Positions 45,503-57,423 of a DNA stretch of 64,000 nucleotides are shown piece after piece (the stretch's first letter is position 1; each line of letters begins with the position of its first letter). The notes below the pieces were generated by a model that saw only the letters and a list, made by a program, of their open reading frames with translations, was not told where the DNA came from and did not search any database. The stretch spans positions 137,265,916 to 137,329,915 of the forward strand of contig OX375873.1 in assembly GCA_947359465.1 (NCBI GenBank), in the 5' to 3' direction. The translations under genes and the position numbers were made by a program. The DNA comes from Metellina segmentata. Its lineage: Eukaryota; Arthropoda; Arachnida; Araneae; Tetragnathidae.

Positions 45503-46012
45503 CAGGGCTCGAAATACCCGGGTGCACAGGTGCACTGTGCACATGAAAATAAAATTGTGCACTTAATTTTTTCCCGCTAGGCGCACCTGTGCACCTAATT
45601 TAAAAACTTAGGTGCACCTTGTGCACCTGTATTAAAAAATATATTTCGAGGCCTGCAGCCACTGCATATCGTAAACAAATATTTTCATTATTTATCTTTC
45701 AAATCAGATTTTATCTGTTTAAATATCGTGTACTCGTTTAATTTTTATGTTTTTTGCCTACGAATGTCTGATGATGACTAAATGTTTGTAAGTAATAATT
45801 TCGCAGACAAAAAAATTGTTTAAATATTTTTATTTACTATCTACTACTAACCTATCTAAACATACCCAACTAAATAAACTAGTTTACATTACATTAATGC
45901 TCTTACATTACGTTTTTTTTTAAATATGCATCTAAAATATAATCTGTGCACCTATTTTAAAAACTTAGGTGCACAAGGTGCACCTGTATTAAAAAATCTA
46001 TTTCGAGGCCTG
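45503..46012. mobile_element. hAT-like MITE with GTGCAC clusters (510 bp)
   Basis: Inverted ends CAGGGCTCGAAATA and CAGGCCTCGAAATA. Flanking octamers CCTTAGAA and CGTTAGGA match at six of eight positions, consistent with an old 8-bp duplication. GTGCAC occurs many times near both ends; an internal copy of the right end lies at about 45600-45655. Confidence 0.68.
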
Positions 46013-46085
46013 CGTTAGGATCATATTTGGACAAGCTGCGCCAAACACAAGACAGAGTACTTCTAAGTAAAAAATGTTGCGAAAA

Positions 46086-46138
46086 GGGTAATGGTAATTT
46101 TCAATTACGTCGTCCTAGAGCAACACACCGGGCTATGC
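46086..46138 (-). repeat. 3' end of SINE-A, strongly truncated
   Basis: GGTAATGGTAATTTTCAATT tail and about 30 bp of core to CGGGCTATG. Confidence 0.65.
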
Positions 46139-46436
46139 TGTGAAAAAGAAAAAAAGGGATCGTGGAAGAGAATAAGAGGATGAAAGAAGAAAAAGATCAC
46201 TTGCAATCTTGAATGTTCAATTCGATCCTCTTGTTTTTCTGCTTAGTTTTCTGACACATGCGAGAAGCTTCCCGATGATCTCCAGGGCAGATGGTATTTG
46301 AATCCGTTGTCTCTCTCTCTCTCTCTCTAGTCATGCTTGAAACATGAGAGTTAATTAGACCGGAACCTATGGCTTAAAGTGGATTCCGAACGACTACGAC
46401 TACCCTTACAAAGACCTGGATTCGAACCCAAAGTCT

Positions 46437-46712
46437 ACCGACCAACCGGTCTGGTGGTTAAGGTATTAGCCTCTAGATCGGATGGTTCCTAGTTCGAATC
46501 CGGGCCAGTGTATGGATATCTGTACGCATAAGCCGAAAGTCGTTACGTTGGTTTGGTGTGTGGGGTGCCAGCTCAGGTGTTGCCTCGTCATGTGACCGTG
46601 GCTCAAATGATATGGTGTTGTCCTCGGATCTTTCCCATAGGAAGGTGATCCCTGATCGTCGTCGATAGCCCGTTGTGTTGCTCTAGTACGACTTTAATTA
46701 AAAAATTATAAA
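46437..46712 (+). repeat. SINE-A copy with core deletion
   Basis: Head CCGACCAACCGGTCTGGTGG, B box AGTTCGAATCCGGG at 46491, a gap of about 45 bp after CGCATA, then core and a degraded tail. Confidence 0.85.
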
Positions 46713-46789
46713 AAATTGCGAATTGAACCATGGACCAGAGCGCTAACCACTCGGCTACCGTGGGTCTCAGAAACTTTATATTTGAAGTT

Positions 46790-47130
46790 ATATGAGACGT
46801 AGTCCGGTTGAAAGAGTATTGGACTAGAAACCAGATGGTTACGAGTTCGAATCCAGTCAGAAACCTTTGTGTGCAAAGGAGAATGGTGCACGCTAAATCG
46901 ATCGTGGCCTCAAATGTACTCACTTTGGCTTGGTGTGGTAGTTTGGAGAGTGTGATTCAAGCTCAGGTGTGACCTCGTTATCTGACCGTGAATCAAAATT
47001 AAGTGTTGTCCTTGGGATTGATCAGCACCGTCGCGAATGGTAATGGTAATTTTAGTTAACGTCGTACTAGAGCAACACAACGCAGCACCGTCGCGAATAG
47101 CCCATTGTATATTTTCCAGTGTGGCGTTAA
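46790..47130 (+). repeat. SINE-B copy carrying a 44-bp SINE-A insertion
   Basis: Head GTAGTCCGGTTGAAAGAGTA, B box GAGTTCGAATCCAG at 46849, core and 3' end to about 47130. Confidence 0.85.
47039..47082 (-). repeat. 44-bp SINE-A tail insertion with 16-bp target duplication
   Basis: Only tail plus about 30 bp of 3' core. CAGCACCGTCGCGAAT occurs on both sides (47023-47038 and 47083-47098). Confidence 0.9.
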
Positions 47131-47384
47131 TTTATAAAAAAAAAATCGAATTCATTTCGAATCACTCGTATAGTATCGGCTTATAACAGAACCTCATTAA
47201 CTGAAATTCTTTTTTTTCTTTTCTGTTTACCTGTTGAAGACTAACAATTGGTTTTTAGATAAAAACAAAAATTTAAATCATAAGCTTTTTCGATAGTGCT
47301 ATATATTTTCTGAAAATTGATTGAAATATGACTATATTACTCATAAAAATCAGCATTCAAGATGTCAGTTGATGAACTTCTGTT

Positions 47385-47465
47385 TGAATCCGACGTTATC
47401 AAAATTACGTGGTGTTGTCCTCGAAATTTTCCCTTACGGATTGATCACGAATCGTCGACAAAGTT
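47385..47465 (+). repeat. SINE core scrap
   Basis: AATCCGACGTTATCAAAATT to GATTGATCACGAATCGTCG, shared-core homology. Confidence 0.6.
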
Positions 47466-48064
47466 GTACCTATCTATCCAGGTCAAACTAATCCGGAACT
47501 CAGTTGGGTTTTATGACCAATGGCTATATTTGACCGAACTGTGCCAAATTTAAGACAACGTTAAGTAGTAGAAGCACATACAAAAAAGGTTTTCGGACAC
47601 AGGAGGTTGCTAACAGTGGACAAACCCCTATGTCTTAGAAACATTCGGTAGTTTGGTTGGGTTTTTACGTCGCAAGGGCCATACATGGGCAAGCTAGAAA
47701 CATTCAGATAGAAGTTCTCCGAGACTAACCTAGAGCTCGTGATTCGGACAAAGCTAAAGTGGGGTAAAAAGGTGTTAGTGTATGCATGGTGTAGTCAGGT
47801 TTACCAATGGGGACAAGTACCGGTTTGTTAGTCAACTCTGCGATCATGACAGGGAACAGGTTCTTGGGGCGTGTGTTAGTTATTTACCGGGACTGTTTGC
47901 CCAGAGGGGTGATGAAAATTATTTAATATCAACGCAACTGATATGCTATCATCGGAAGTTTAGGAACGGTTGATTGTTGGTGTTTTTATGGCTCCATGAC
48001 CAGTGTGCCAAACGTGACAGACATCGTCGATGGATGTCCATAGAAATTTTTACTGACTTGAAAA
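47466..48064. other. Intron sequence
   Basis: Scraps related to the family D body (GACCGAACTGTGCCAAATTT at about 47535) and otherwise nothing recognised. Confidence 0.3.
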
Positions 48065-48380
48065 TGTATGTAAATATTTCAATTAAAGTCGCAATGGAGC
48101 AACACAACGGACTATCGGCGACGGTCCGGGATCAAACCCGAAGGGAAAGTTCCGAGGATAACACCATTTTGAACCACGGTCAGATGTCGAGGTGCTGGCA
48201 CCCCACTCTCCAAATTTTCACACCAACCCAACGTGAGGACTTTTGGTCATGGCAGATATAAAGTGCAACAGACGCCTTTACACCATACGCTTACAAATAT
48301 CCATGCACTGTGCCGGATTCGAACTAGGAACCTTCCTATCTAGAGGCTAACATCTTAACCACCTGACCGGTTAATCGGCA
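48065..48380 (-). repeat. SINE-A copy
   Basis: B-type 3' end (TTTCAATTAAAGTCGCAATG) but an A-type head: B box GGATTCGAACTAGGAA near 48315 and ACCTGACCGGTTAATCGGC. Confidence 0.82.
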
Positions 48381-48394
48381 CTGACTTAGAAAGA

Positions 48395-48640
48395 AGAAAT
48401 ACATCCGGGGTAGGTTACAAGAATCGAACCTGCGCCGCCTGCGACTAAAGTAGGGGGGTTGGTTTTGGAGTTATATGGCGCAATGGCCATATTTGATCAC
48501 GCTGCGCCAGATACGACATACAACATCAAGTAACAGACACGCAATGAGTTTTACTGACACCCAGGGAAGAATGCACCCGACAGAAATCGCCTACAATTCG
48601 AAGGTTGCTAGCGCAGTGGACATACATACTGAGCGGCCCG
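48395..48640 (-). repeat. Family D SINE pieces
   Basis: Two heads (48400-48450 with AGAATCGAACCTGCGCCGCC; 48560-48640) separated by the body GGCGCAATGGCCATATTTGA. The second overlaps a 5'-type terminus. Confidence 0.6.
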
Positions 48641-49991
48641 TAAAGTTTTGAAGAAAACAATTCATTATACAGAGGGTGGGGAAACTTGAAAAAGCATAGT
48701 CGTTTCTGGAAGCGGATGGGGCTATCAGACAGCCATGCATCTTTCATAACAGTTGCGGAATGATGATCGTGCAATCTTCCGACATAAAAGTGGGTGTGTC
48801 CAGATGCAAAAAATGGGGCTACGTGGGGGGGAAAAACAATATTTCTCGAATGACTCAACCCAAAACATTGCACATCTTCTCCGAAGGAGATCAATAAACC
48901 GAAATTGCGCGTTTCCCAACACCGTAACTGTTACCTAATGCATTTATCGGTCGATGAGTGGTTGCAGCACGAGAGACCACTCCGTCACGTGACCTTCCCC
49001 TTTTTCGACGCAGTTATTTCGGTACGGAATCGAGAAGATGCCACTTATTTGGAGGAAGATTCATCGCACGCGATAAGATTTCTTCGAGACGACAAACAAA
49101 CGGTGACGAGGGACACAATGTAATCTCTCCATTCCCGACTTCCGATCCCGGTAAACAGGTCAAAAGCGTGATCAGGATGGTTTTGGAAGGATTCCAGCGT
49201 GTGTTGCACAACGTGTGTGTTGCGGTGACCTTATCGACGCTCTTTCAAAGTCAACGGGGCTTCCAAAGTCTGCAGGGGGAGACTCGTGACACGTGCGGGT
49301 GGATGAGAGCGTGGCTCGTCTTCCGGAAGATGGAGAGGGCGGGATGGCATCGCATGGATCGTGAGGGAGGATACTGGAGCGAGCGATCGCGACAAGGACG
49401 TGCCCGTGGATCAGGTTGCCGGACGGGTCATTTTGACGTAGAACTACGTCGTATGGTGCGCTAGATTAGCGATGGACGCGACTTAATTGTGTGACCAATT
49501 TCAACCCGACGGGATTGGAGCGATGGGGGTTTTGTGGCGCTATTTTTGGTTTTTAACAAGCTAAGCCAAAAACAAGACGAAATTAAAATCAATAAGGGTT
49601 GAACTATTGGGAGCAACTAAGAATGGTTACAGCAGAAAATAAAAAATCGCGTTGGATTGAAAAATTTATTTTTGATGTATAAAAATAAAATTTTGAACTG
49701 CATTTATTTATTTTTTAATACATTAATTTACATTACATTAATTAAATTTTGAAAAAATGTGTTTAAAAAAGTTTACTTGGGAATCATGGATACAAAATAA
49801 TGATTTTTCATTCTCAAATCTTGTAAAAATAAAATTGCACTTTTAAAAATTTGAGACTAATAGTTTGAAAGACCGATGGATGGACAGGCATTTAAAGATG
49901 GTGGTCTCTCCCCCAGACAGAGGATTGTGAGTGGATCATGTTGTCCAATATAAAGGCGGGTCTTTTCGGCAACAACTCCAGGGTATGAGAG
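48641..49991. other. GC-richer block, then AT-rich intron
   Basis: 48950-49480 is the GC-richest patch nearby and has a 168-residue + frame (48958-49464), the longest unexplained frame in the window. It lacks motifs, splice sites and codon bias I can trust, and other frames are also open. Confidence 0.3.
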
Positions 49992-50080
49992 GTAGGTATT
50001 TAAATTAACGTCACTTTGGAGCAACAGAAAGGGCTATTTGGCGACGGTCCGGAGTCAAACCCGAAGAAAAAGATCATATT
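49992..50080 (-). repeat. 3' end of SINE-B
   Basis: Tail GAGGTAGGTATTTAAATTAA and core to about GAAAAAGATCA. Confidence 0.7.
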
Positions 50081-50198
50081 TCAAGGGTATGAAACTTGGT
50101 GACAGTTACAAGTATTGGGCCGGCTGTAGTTGGTGACAACACGCCATTTGAAATTAAAAAGTTTTTGTTCTATTCTATTCGATACGAAACCTTATGGA

Positions 50199-50384
50199 TG
50201 GTAATGGTAATTTTTAATTAACGTCGTACTAGAGCAACACAACGGGCTATTGACGACGATCCGGGATCAACCCCTAAAGGCAAAGATCGAGGACAACACC
50301 TCGTAATTTTGAAACATGGTCAGATGACGAAGCAACACCTGAGCTGGCACCCCACTCTCCGAACTTCCATACCAACCCAACGTG
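50199..50384 (-). repeat. 5'-truncated SINE-A with perfect 14-bp target duplication
   Basis: Ends at ACCAACCCAACGTG, the same break as the 28435 copy. Flanked by CGAAACCTTATGGA (50185-50198 and 50385-50398). Confidence 0.9.
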
Positions 50385-50398
50385 CGAAACCTTATGGA

Positions 50399-51227
50399 AG
50401 TTTTAGACGTGTTAAAAGAATAGTTTGGTTTATCGCTTTAGTCATTTCATACTGCATGAGGACTCATTAGACCAGGATCTACGGCTTAAAACGAATATAT
50501 ATAACATGTTATTTTTTATAGAATGGCAACTTAGAATGTTGTTCTTTATGAAGGATGCGTTAAGGGTGGTTCGTTTCCACCGCAGGGGTAATTACTGTTC
50601 CTGTTACTGCATGCGCACTGTAATCTGTCGGTCTGTATCAATTACGTGGCCTATTAGAGATTGTAAGGAGCACGAGACTCGCGTACGTTCTTCGGAACAA
50701 CATTTCGATTTGATTTCTAAAGATTACCTAGTGCACAAAGAGCTTATTCAACCATTAACGTTTATTATTATCACGCTAACAATGACACATAGGCTTTAAT
50801 TTGGTTAAAGGAAATCCGATTTCCACATTTCTGGCGTGCGTCAATTGAAAGACCGATTCATCGCCAATGCGCACATCCTACAAAAAAAAAAGGTTACTCC
50901 CTTCTAGAATAGATCATTACGTTATTTATCGAGGATTATGTATGAGAAACGGGAAATTTAATTTTACACTCGCTTTTCGGCTCATAATTTACAGTACGTT
51001 CTTTTGACGATCATTTGGAAGTCACAGCTAGAGAAAAACACATCTGTAGTGCTCTAGTATATACAGATACAGTAATTTAAAATGGAACGAGAGAGAAACT
51101 TTAAATACTGCTCAAAATCATGCTCTAAGAACTAGCCATATTAAAAAATGAAATTTCAAATCACAACTAGATAACTAATTGTGTATCCATCATTGCTACT
51201 CGAAAAACTTTATGCCCCGGAAATGCT
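50399..51227. other. Intron sequence
   Basis: A repeat phrase GACCAGGATCTACGGCTTAA (about 50469) recurs near 46360 and 31110 and may be part of a further old repeat. A 124-residue + frame (50425-50799) is unsupported. Confidence 0.3.
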
Positions 51228-51300
51228 ATCCGAGTGGTTAGCACACTGACTCTCGGTTCGACAGAATTCTGGGTTCGAATCCCAGTCTTGGCATAGGCTT
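51228..51300 (+). repeat. tRNA-like sequence
   Basis: TATCCGAGTGGTTAGCACAC (A-box like) and GGGTTCGAATCCCAG (perfect B box and T arm), about 73 bases in all. The anticodon and acceptor stems do not pair well, so a tRNA pseudogene or another SINE head rather than a working tRNA gene. Confidence 0.5.
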
Positions 51301-51399
51301 TCGTAGTGTTCGGAATACATATAATCTTAACCACAAGTCCCTGTCTAAAATGAATATCGAGAAACAAAATAAAGCCAACATTTAAAAATAATAAAAAAG

Positions 51400-51690
51400 T
51401 AGGTAGTAGAATTTTCGTCGCACTGGAGCAACATGACGGTCTGTTGGCGACGGTATGTGATCAATCCCAAAGGGATAGATCCGAGGACAACACCTTGGAA
51501 TTTAGAATCACGGTCAGATAATGAGGATAATGAACCTATCTCCAAACTTTCACACATCAACGTCATGACGTTTGAGGCCACGACAGATTTAACCTACACC
51601 CCCCCTCCCGATATATGACGATTTTTAGGTAAAATAGAGTTGCTAACACTCAATCCTCCGGTTGCTGTTCCGAGACTATAACAAATGAGC
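51400..51690 (-). repeat. Diverged SINE-B copy
   Basis: AGTAGGTAGTAGAATTTTCG tail side, core with deletions, head CAATCCTCCGGTTGCTG. Confidence 0.78.
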
Positions 51691-52100
51691 AATCTCGACT
51701 CTTAAGCAACTACGTATAAAATTAAAAAATTTCCATGTAGACACACTTTATTTCTTCCCTCTAAGAAATTTATGCATCACTTTAAAAGACCTTCGCTCAC
51801 AACAGAAAAGCGGCCACATGCTGTTCCATGTCTTCCATTTCCTCTTCAGTTGTATTTGTTTTATATTCGTATTGTGACACAACTAAATGTATTGGAACCA
51901 GGAATGCCGTATTGTCACTAACACCTACGTGTATCTGTAGCTTTTCGGATTGAGAAACAGACATCTAATGAACCAGTCAAACCAACTCCAAGGAAATGTG
52001 TGTGCTTTTTTAACACGTAGAACCAAATTTCTGAAATCTGTATTTTATCGAGTTGAAATTCAAAGCATTTCGTTTTCAGATTCTCGTCGCGTTTAGAAGT
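51691..52100. other. Intron sequence
   Basis: AT-rich, nothing recognised. Confidence 0.35.
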
Positions 52101-52415
52101 CGTTGAATTAACATCCCACTGGAGCAGCACAACGGGCTATTGACGACGGTCCGGGATCAGTCCCTTAAGGGAAAGATCCGAGGACAACACCTCGTAATTT
52201 TGAACCACGGTTAGATGACGAAGCAACACCTGAGCTGGCACCCCACTCTCCAAACTTAACGCCAACCCAACGTGAGGACTTTCGGCCACGACAGACTTAA
52301 GGTGCACCAGCCGCCTCTACACCATACGCTTACAAACATCCATGCCCGGACCCGGATTCGAACCAGGAACCTTCCGATCTAGAGGCTAACACCTTAACCA
52401 CTATACCGGTTAGCT
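52101..52415 (-). repeat. SINE-A copy, well preserved
   Basis: Complete core and head (B box GGATTCGAACCAGGAA at about 52354; ACTATACCGGTTAG end). The 3' end is of CATCCCACTGGAGCAGC type. Confidence 0.85.
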
Positions 52416-52577
52416 ACAGGTAAGGAAGCTTAGGAAGTTCAAAATTCAACGTTTTTCACAAGTCTCAATACCAAATTGTTTACTCTAAATATCTAATATG
52501 TTGATAAAAAGATATGCTTGAATAACATACAACCCTGACATTCATAATTTTGGTTCCGTTTCATAATACTGAACGAG

Positions 52578-52874
52578 TCGTTGGTAGTTGAATTTACGTC
52601 GCACGAAAGCAACACGACAGGATATTGATAACGGTCCGGGATTAGTCTCGAAGGGAAAGATCGGAGGACAACGACTCGTCATTTTGAACCAGTCAGATGA
52701 TAAGGTCAACATCTGAGCTGGCACCTCCTTCTCCGAACTTCCACACCACGCCAACGTGAGTACATTTGAAGACACGACGGATTTAACTTGGAACCCTCCC
52801 CACCCCCACCCAAGTACATGGTGGTCTTTGGAGCTAGTTTCGAACTCACATTCCTGCGGTTGCTTAATACTCGA
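52578..52874 (-). repeat. SINE-B copy, head cut by the hAT-like MITE
   Basis: Tail GTTGGTAGTTGAATTTACG, core, B-box relic near 52845; the head runs into the MITE target site CTGTACAC. Confidence 0.78.
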
Positions 52875-52882
52875 CTGTACAC

Positions 52883-53602
52883 TAGCGATGCGACATCGAT
52901 AGCAAAACATCGATGTTGATAACACATCGCCCAAAAAACATCGATGTTTTTAAAATTCAGTGTATTTTAACTTTTTTTCCCAATTTCTTAAAACTGGTTT
53001 AGCACCTAGTGATGCAACATCGGCAGCATAACAACGATGTTCAAAATTAAAACATCGATGTTGATAATACATCGGCCCAAAACCATAGATGTTTTTTCCT
53101 CCATTTCTGAAAACTGGTTTAGCAACTAGTGATGCGACGTCGGCTCCAATACATCGATGTTTTTTATAGAACATCAATGTTTTGAAAACATCGGCATCGA
53201 TGTCGCATGACTACTTTTCAGACCCTTCACCTTTGGCCCATGCAAAATCCAAAATGAATGCAAAATCCCATTACTTCAAGTATGAATTTTGGTTGTACAT
53301 TCCAATTGAAACCAACACATTTTCAGACCCTTCACCTTTGGCCACTTTGGTCTAAAAGTATGTTCAATTTGCTGTTTATAAAAATTATGCTACTAGGTTA
53401 TTTAAAAAAATTTTTAAACTACTTTTTTCATTTAAAAATAAAACACATCGACAACGTAAAAACATCAACAAGTATAAACATCAACAAGTATAAACATCGA
53501 TGTTACAAAAACATCGACTCCACAACATCGATGTTAAATATATCGATATATTTTTTTAAACATCGATGTTTTGAAAGCATTGACATCGATGTCGTATCCC
53601 TA
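52883..53602. mobile_element. hAT-like MITE with AACATCGATGTT palindromes and 8-bp target duplication
   Basis: Ends TAGCGATGCGACATCGAT and TAGGGATACGACATCGAT (reversed), 16 of 18 matching. CTGTACAC flanks it exactly (52875-52882 and 53603-53610), the hAT target length. The left 320 bp are three repeats of about 125 bp, each opening with CTAGYGATGC; ATCGATGTT words recur throughout. No coding sequence. Confidence 0.85.
53258..53321. repeat. 64-bp block duplicated inside and outside the MITE
   Basis: Identical to 53690-53753 over all 64 bases (ATGCAAAATCCCATTACTTC to AACCAACACATT). It sits between two copies of TTTTCAGACCCTTCACCTTT (24-bp repeat, 53215-53238 and 53320-53343). Confidence 0.92.
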
Positions 53603-53689
53603 CTGTACACGTACCCTAAGGAGCCGCTCTCTAAAATGTCCATTTACAAAATTATCAAAGACACGTCCCATGTCATGATTGATCAATGT

Positions 53690-53753
53690 ATGCAAAATCC
53701 CATTACTTCAAGTATGAATTTTGGTTGTACATTCCAATTGAAACCAACACATT
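53690..53753. repeat. 64-bp block, outer copy
   Basis: Lies 87 bp beyond the right end of the MITE in flanking DNA; perfect match to 53258-53321. Confidence 0.92.
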
Positions 53754-55815
53754 AGCTTTCATCTGCGTCGGTAATACACATCCGTGCACCATCATGACTT
53801 CCACTCTTACGCTGTCGTTCCATGGCCGCTTATTTTGTTACACGAAGGCCACCAAGATCGAAATCCACTTTGAGCCGTAGTTTCCGAACTACTACGAACA
53901 TCCTAGTTCCTGATTCAACCCTAGTGGATTCCGAACCACTAAGAGCATCCATGCTTACTATACGATTCGAACCCAGAGCCAGAGCGCTGCAACCAAGCCA
54001 GACGTGGAACGGTTGGAGAATTTCTGATCTGAAAAAGTAAACGAACATTTGTTCTTTAACTTTATATTCGCGTGCTCGCGTATTGTTCATCAAAATGTGA
54101 ATACGCAATGAATCTAGCTTCACAGACTAACCACCTTTTTTTACAAAATTCTTCACTGCAGCTCACATTTAAACACCGTTTCTTGCAAAAAAAAAAGATA
54201 AAAATTGCTCAGAAATGCTGAATTACATTTTTAGTAAATCTCTCAAAAAATTTTATCGAATTCCCGTAAACTATCTGGGATTTTCTCTACCGTTCATTGA
54301 AATACCGCAAATGGAATTGAATACTTGTAACTTAAAAAGGAGCTAAAAAAAGCAGTTATTTTTTTACAGAAGGAGGATGAAAGAACGGTGAAACTGTTTA
54401 AATTGTACTTTTATTTCGTTTCAATGGCCCAGTTTTGTACAAATGGGTTCACAAATAATTTCAAGCGATATTCCTTTTTTAAATACCTATTTAAATCACT
54501 TTGAGCATAAATATTTTTTTATTGGAAAGTATCAAATAAATTGTTTTAAAAAGATTTTTTTCTAAAGCTTCTTCGGAGGAAAAAAACGAAGTAACAATTC
54601 CTATAAATTTTTATATAACCAATCAAAATACCCATTTTTGTAAGATCGGCAAAAAAAATATTGTCGGGATGCGCTGCAGAGTTTTATAATAATTAGTTTG
54701 TGCCACTAAAAGAAAAGAGCTGAAATTCGCTGTGTAGAACAACAGATAAAAACTCAGCCTTTTTAGGTAAGATACATTCATGGGAATATTTTAACTACCA
54801 GAGAATGCAATTCACTGTTCGACAGATCACTACTTTATGGAGAAAACTCTAAATAAAGATTTAATTTTTGTTTTCAATTCATAAACGATTCATGTGTAAT
54901 TTGATTGTAATTGTAATTGAACAAACCAAAGTATATTCCTATATTCTGGAAAACCAACAAAAGCTAATCAAGAGATATTTTACACAAATTTAATCAAGAT
55001 ACATATAAACGCGAATCAATTCAACTTTTGAATCAACTCAAATACGCGTAGAAATTTCCATTATTTTAATTCTCTCCTTTAAATTTAATGTTTTGAGTTT
55101 TCCTTATTCTAGAATACGAGTTTGTTTTTAAAAAATGTCTAGTATATTCCAAGTTATCCACAAGATAACCTAAGAATTCTAGGAAAAATAAATTTTTACA
55201 CAGATAATTTTGATGCAAAATTTAGGCAATTACGTGCATGAATCGGAATAAAAATAAAAAGTTAATTGTAAGCATTTTTTTAAATTTCAAGAACTATAAT
55301 TAGCCGAAATTTATAAAGTTCAACATAAATTCTTTTAATTGCTAAAATATGCTCCCATTAAATCCTGTTTGAGCAAATGTAAAAATAGAAAACAAGGACA
55401 TCACCTTTCGCAAAAACTTTTAACATATCATGGGGATAATCATAAATATCGAAAAAAAAACGAATTTTAATATTCCTACAAATTACTTTAAGTGGAGTGA
55501 AACACATGAGTTTTAATAATATTTTGAGAGTAATTTTGTTCTGTGTTTTTTTTAAATATCTTCAGTACATAAATTGTTTAAAACACATTTAAATTATAGT
55601 TTATCTTTTCAAAACTCAAAGAGTATATCACCCCTTAAATGTTTTATTACATACCGTCCTACAAAAAAATAAGTATCAAACTATCAGATATCCCTTGGGT
55701 CTTATAAATTTGTTTTACTTGAGAATTAACCTTGCAAAATATTTAGTGGCACTGCAGTGTGTTAAGTGATAAGCATGTTGTATCACGACTAGCTGTCAAG
55801 CCCGTTGATATAAGA
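53754..55815. other. AT-rich, nearly repeat-free sequence
   Basis: A tRNA-like scrap (CGATTCGAACCCAG) at about 53960. From 54100 onward very AT-rich, with no transposon or exon visible. Confidence 0.4.
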
Positions 55816-55917
55816 TGGTAAATGGTAATGGTAATTTTAGTTAACGTCGTACTAGAGCAACACAACGGGCAATTGACGACGGTCCGGGATCAGTCCCTTA
55901 GGAGAAAGATCCGAGTA
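55816..55917 (-). repeat. 5'-truncated SINE-A (102 bp) with target duplication
   Basis: Tail to AAAGATCCGAG of the core. Flanked by GTTGATATAAGA (55804-55815 and 55918-55929). The only SINE in 53.8-59.3 kb. Confidence 0.88.
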
Positions 55918-55929
55918 GTTGATATAAGA

Positions 55930-57423
55930 ATACAACGGTCTATAAATCACTTATTGCTGGTGCGGCGATCATTATTTTCTGAGGAGTAATGGTAAACAAA
56001 TAAGGAGGGCGCGGTGAATCATAGCCTTAATTAATTATTCACGAATATTTACAACTCAAAATACTGTCAATTCAGTCAATTTCGTCAATTAATAAATCTC
56101 AACTAAAAAATACATCTGTTTCAATAATAATCTTGGATAAACTCAAACTCACTGCTCAAAACTACATCTCAATTCTAAATGGAACTAAAAAAACATTACT
56201 GGCATTGCCAAATATAGTAGAAAATTGCATAATTCATTTAATTATACTATCGCATGCGCGTATTCGCCGTTTCGTATAAATATCCTCGTTTGTGCTATCT
56301 ACTATTTTATCATAAATAATTATCGCTTGCATCTATATCTTGATTTAATATTTACTGTACGCGAGCAATTTTTCTTGAAAATATTTAAATATAAGTAATA
56401 ACAAACGAAAGCGAGAGAGGATAACTTGAACACAAACACACAATGACAAAGATAGTTTTAAAATGATCCACGTACGGCATGGCTAAGTTTGTCTACACCC
56501 CATCTAAATATTAAAGATGTTATAATTCTTTCAATAGGCACACTATTCATTTTAAAAAGAAAGCAAGGTCAAAACTTTCATAAGCTTGTCAAATTTATCA
56601 TTTACATTTGTTTTTTCTTCAATAAATGCTTCATGGTTTTATTTCTTAAATTTAGAGCAAATCTGGTAGAATCTCACGAATGGACGATGTCTTTAAAAAT
56701 TCAACTATTACGAAAGATATTCGATCCGTAAGACAGTAAAAATCAAATTGCAGCCGCGAATCTGTATAATTCGAGGATTGTTTTTTCAGTAGAAAAAGTA
56801 AACAAGAATTTAACACGAACTGAATTTCGCGAAGATCACAAAAATTCTAGACGAATTTTAGCAGGTAAAAAATGATTTGAGTAGGTATTTCAATGTAAAA
56901 TTCTGTTTCAGAGAACAATTAAGAATTGATTTTAGTTTTTTTAAAAGCTGTTCTTAAAAAATTTTCTGTTTAAAAATTTTTAACAATTTTTAAAATTTTA
57001 TTCCACGAAATGGCGTTAACCTAATTAATCGAACGCACGATTTGAAACCCAAAATGCTATACGAAATACAAGATGTTTAAATCGCCAGAAAATCTTGAAG
57101 ACAACCTCATCTTCTCAATATAGATGCTTTTTACCGAATTCAAATGTGAACTAAAGCATAAAATCTAATCTTGACTTCTTTCAGCAAACATTTCGAAATT
57201 CACAGTAAAACAATAAATACGATTTAAGGAATAAAAATGAAATGTAAATATAGAATAAAATAGAATTTGGAATGTTGAAATTCATCAAAGTCAGAAATAG
57301 CACAAAAAAAAGCAAATAATAAAGCACATTGTGCAACGAAGCAATCAAGAAATCTAAACACAAAATCTGATTCATTACTCATTTAAAAAATTAAGATTAT
57401 GTGTCGATTAGAATACTACTCAC
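55930..57423. other. AT-rich intron sequence
   Basis: No repeats or exons seen; an 80-residue + frame at 56489-56731 and a hydrophobic - frame at 57181-57375 are compositional. Confidence 0.35.

Noticed and set aside
48958..49464. 168-codon + strand open frame
   Set aside because: GC-rich block open in several frames; no motif, no splice or promoter context, odd composition rich in Arg and Trp. Not enough to call a gene.
51228..51300. Functional tRNA gene
   Set aside because: A and B boxes are good but the acceptor and anticodon stems do not pair acceptably.
52883..53212. Smaller hAT-like element ending at 53212
   Set aside because: The inner end has no matching 8-bp flank; CTGTACAC matches only the outer end at 53602.
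57181..57375. Hydrophobic 64-codon - frame next to the signal-peptide exon
   Set aside because: Low-complexity AT-rich sequence; the donor at 57423 shows the reading frame leaves before it.
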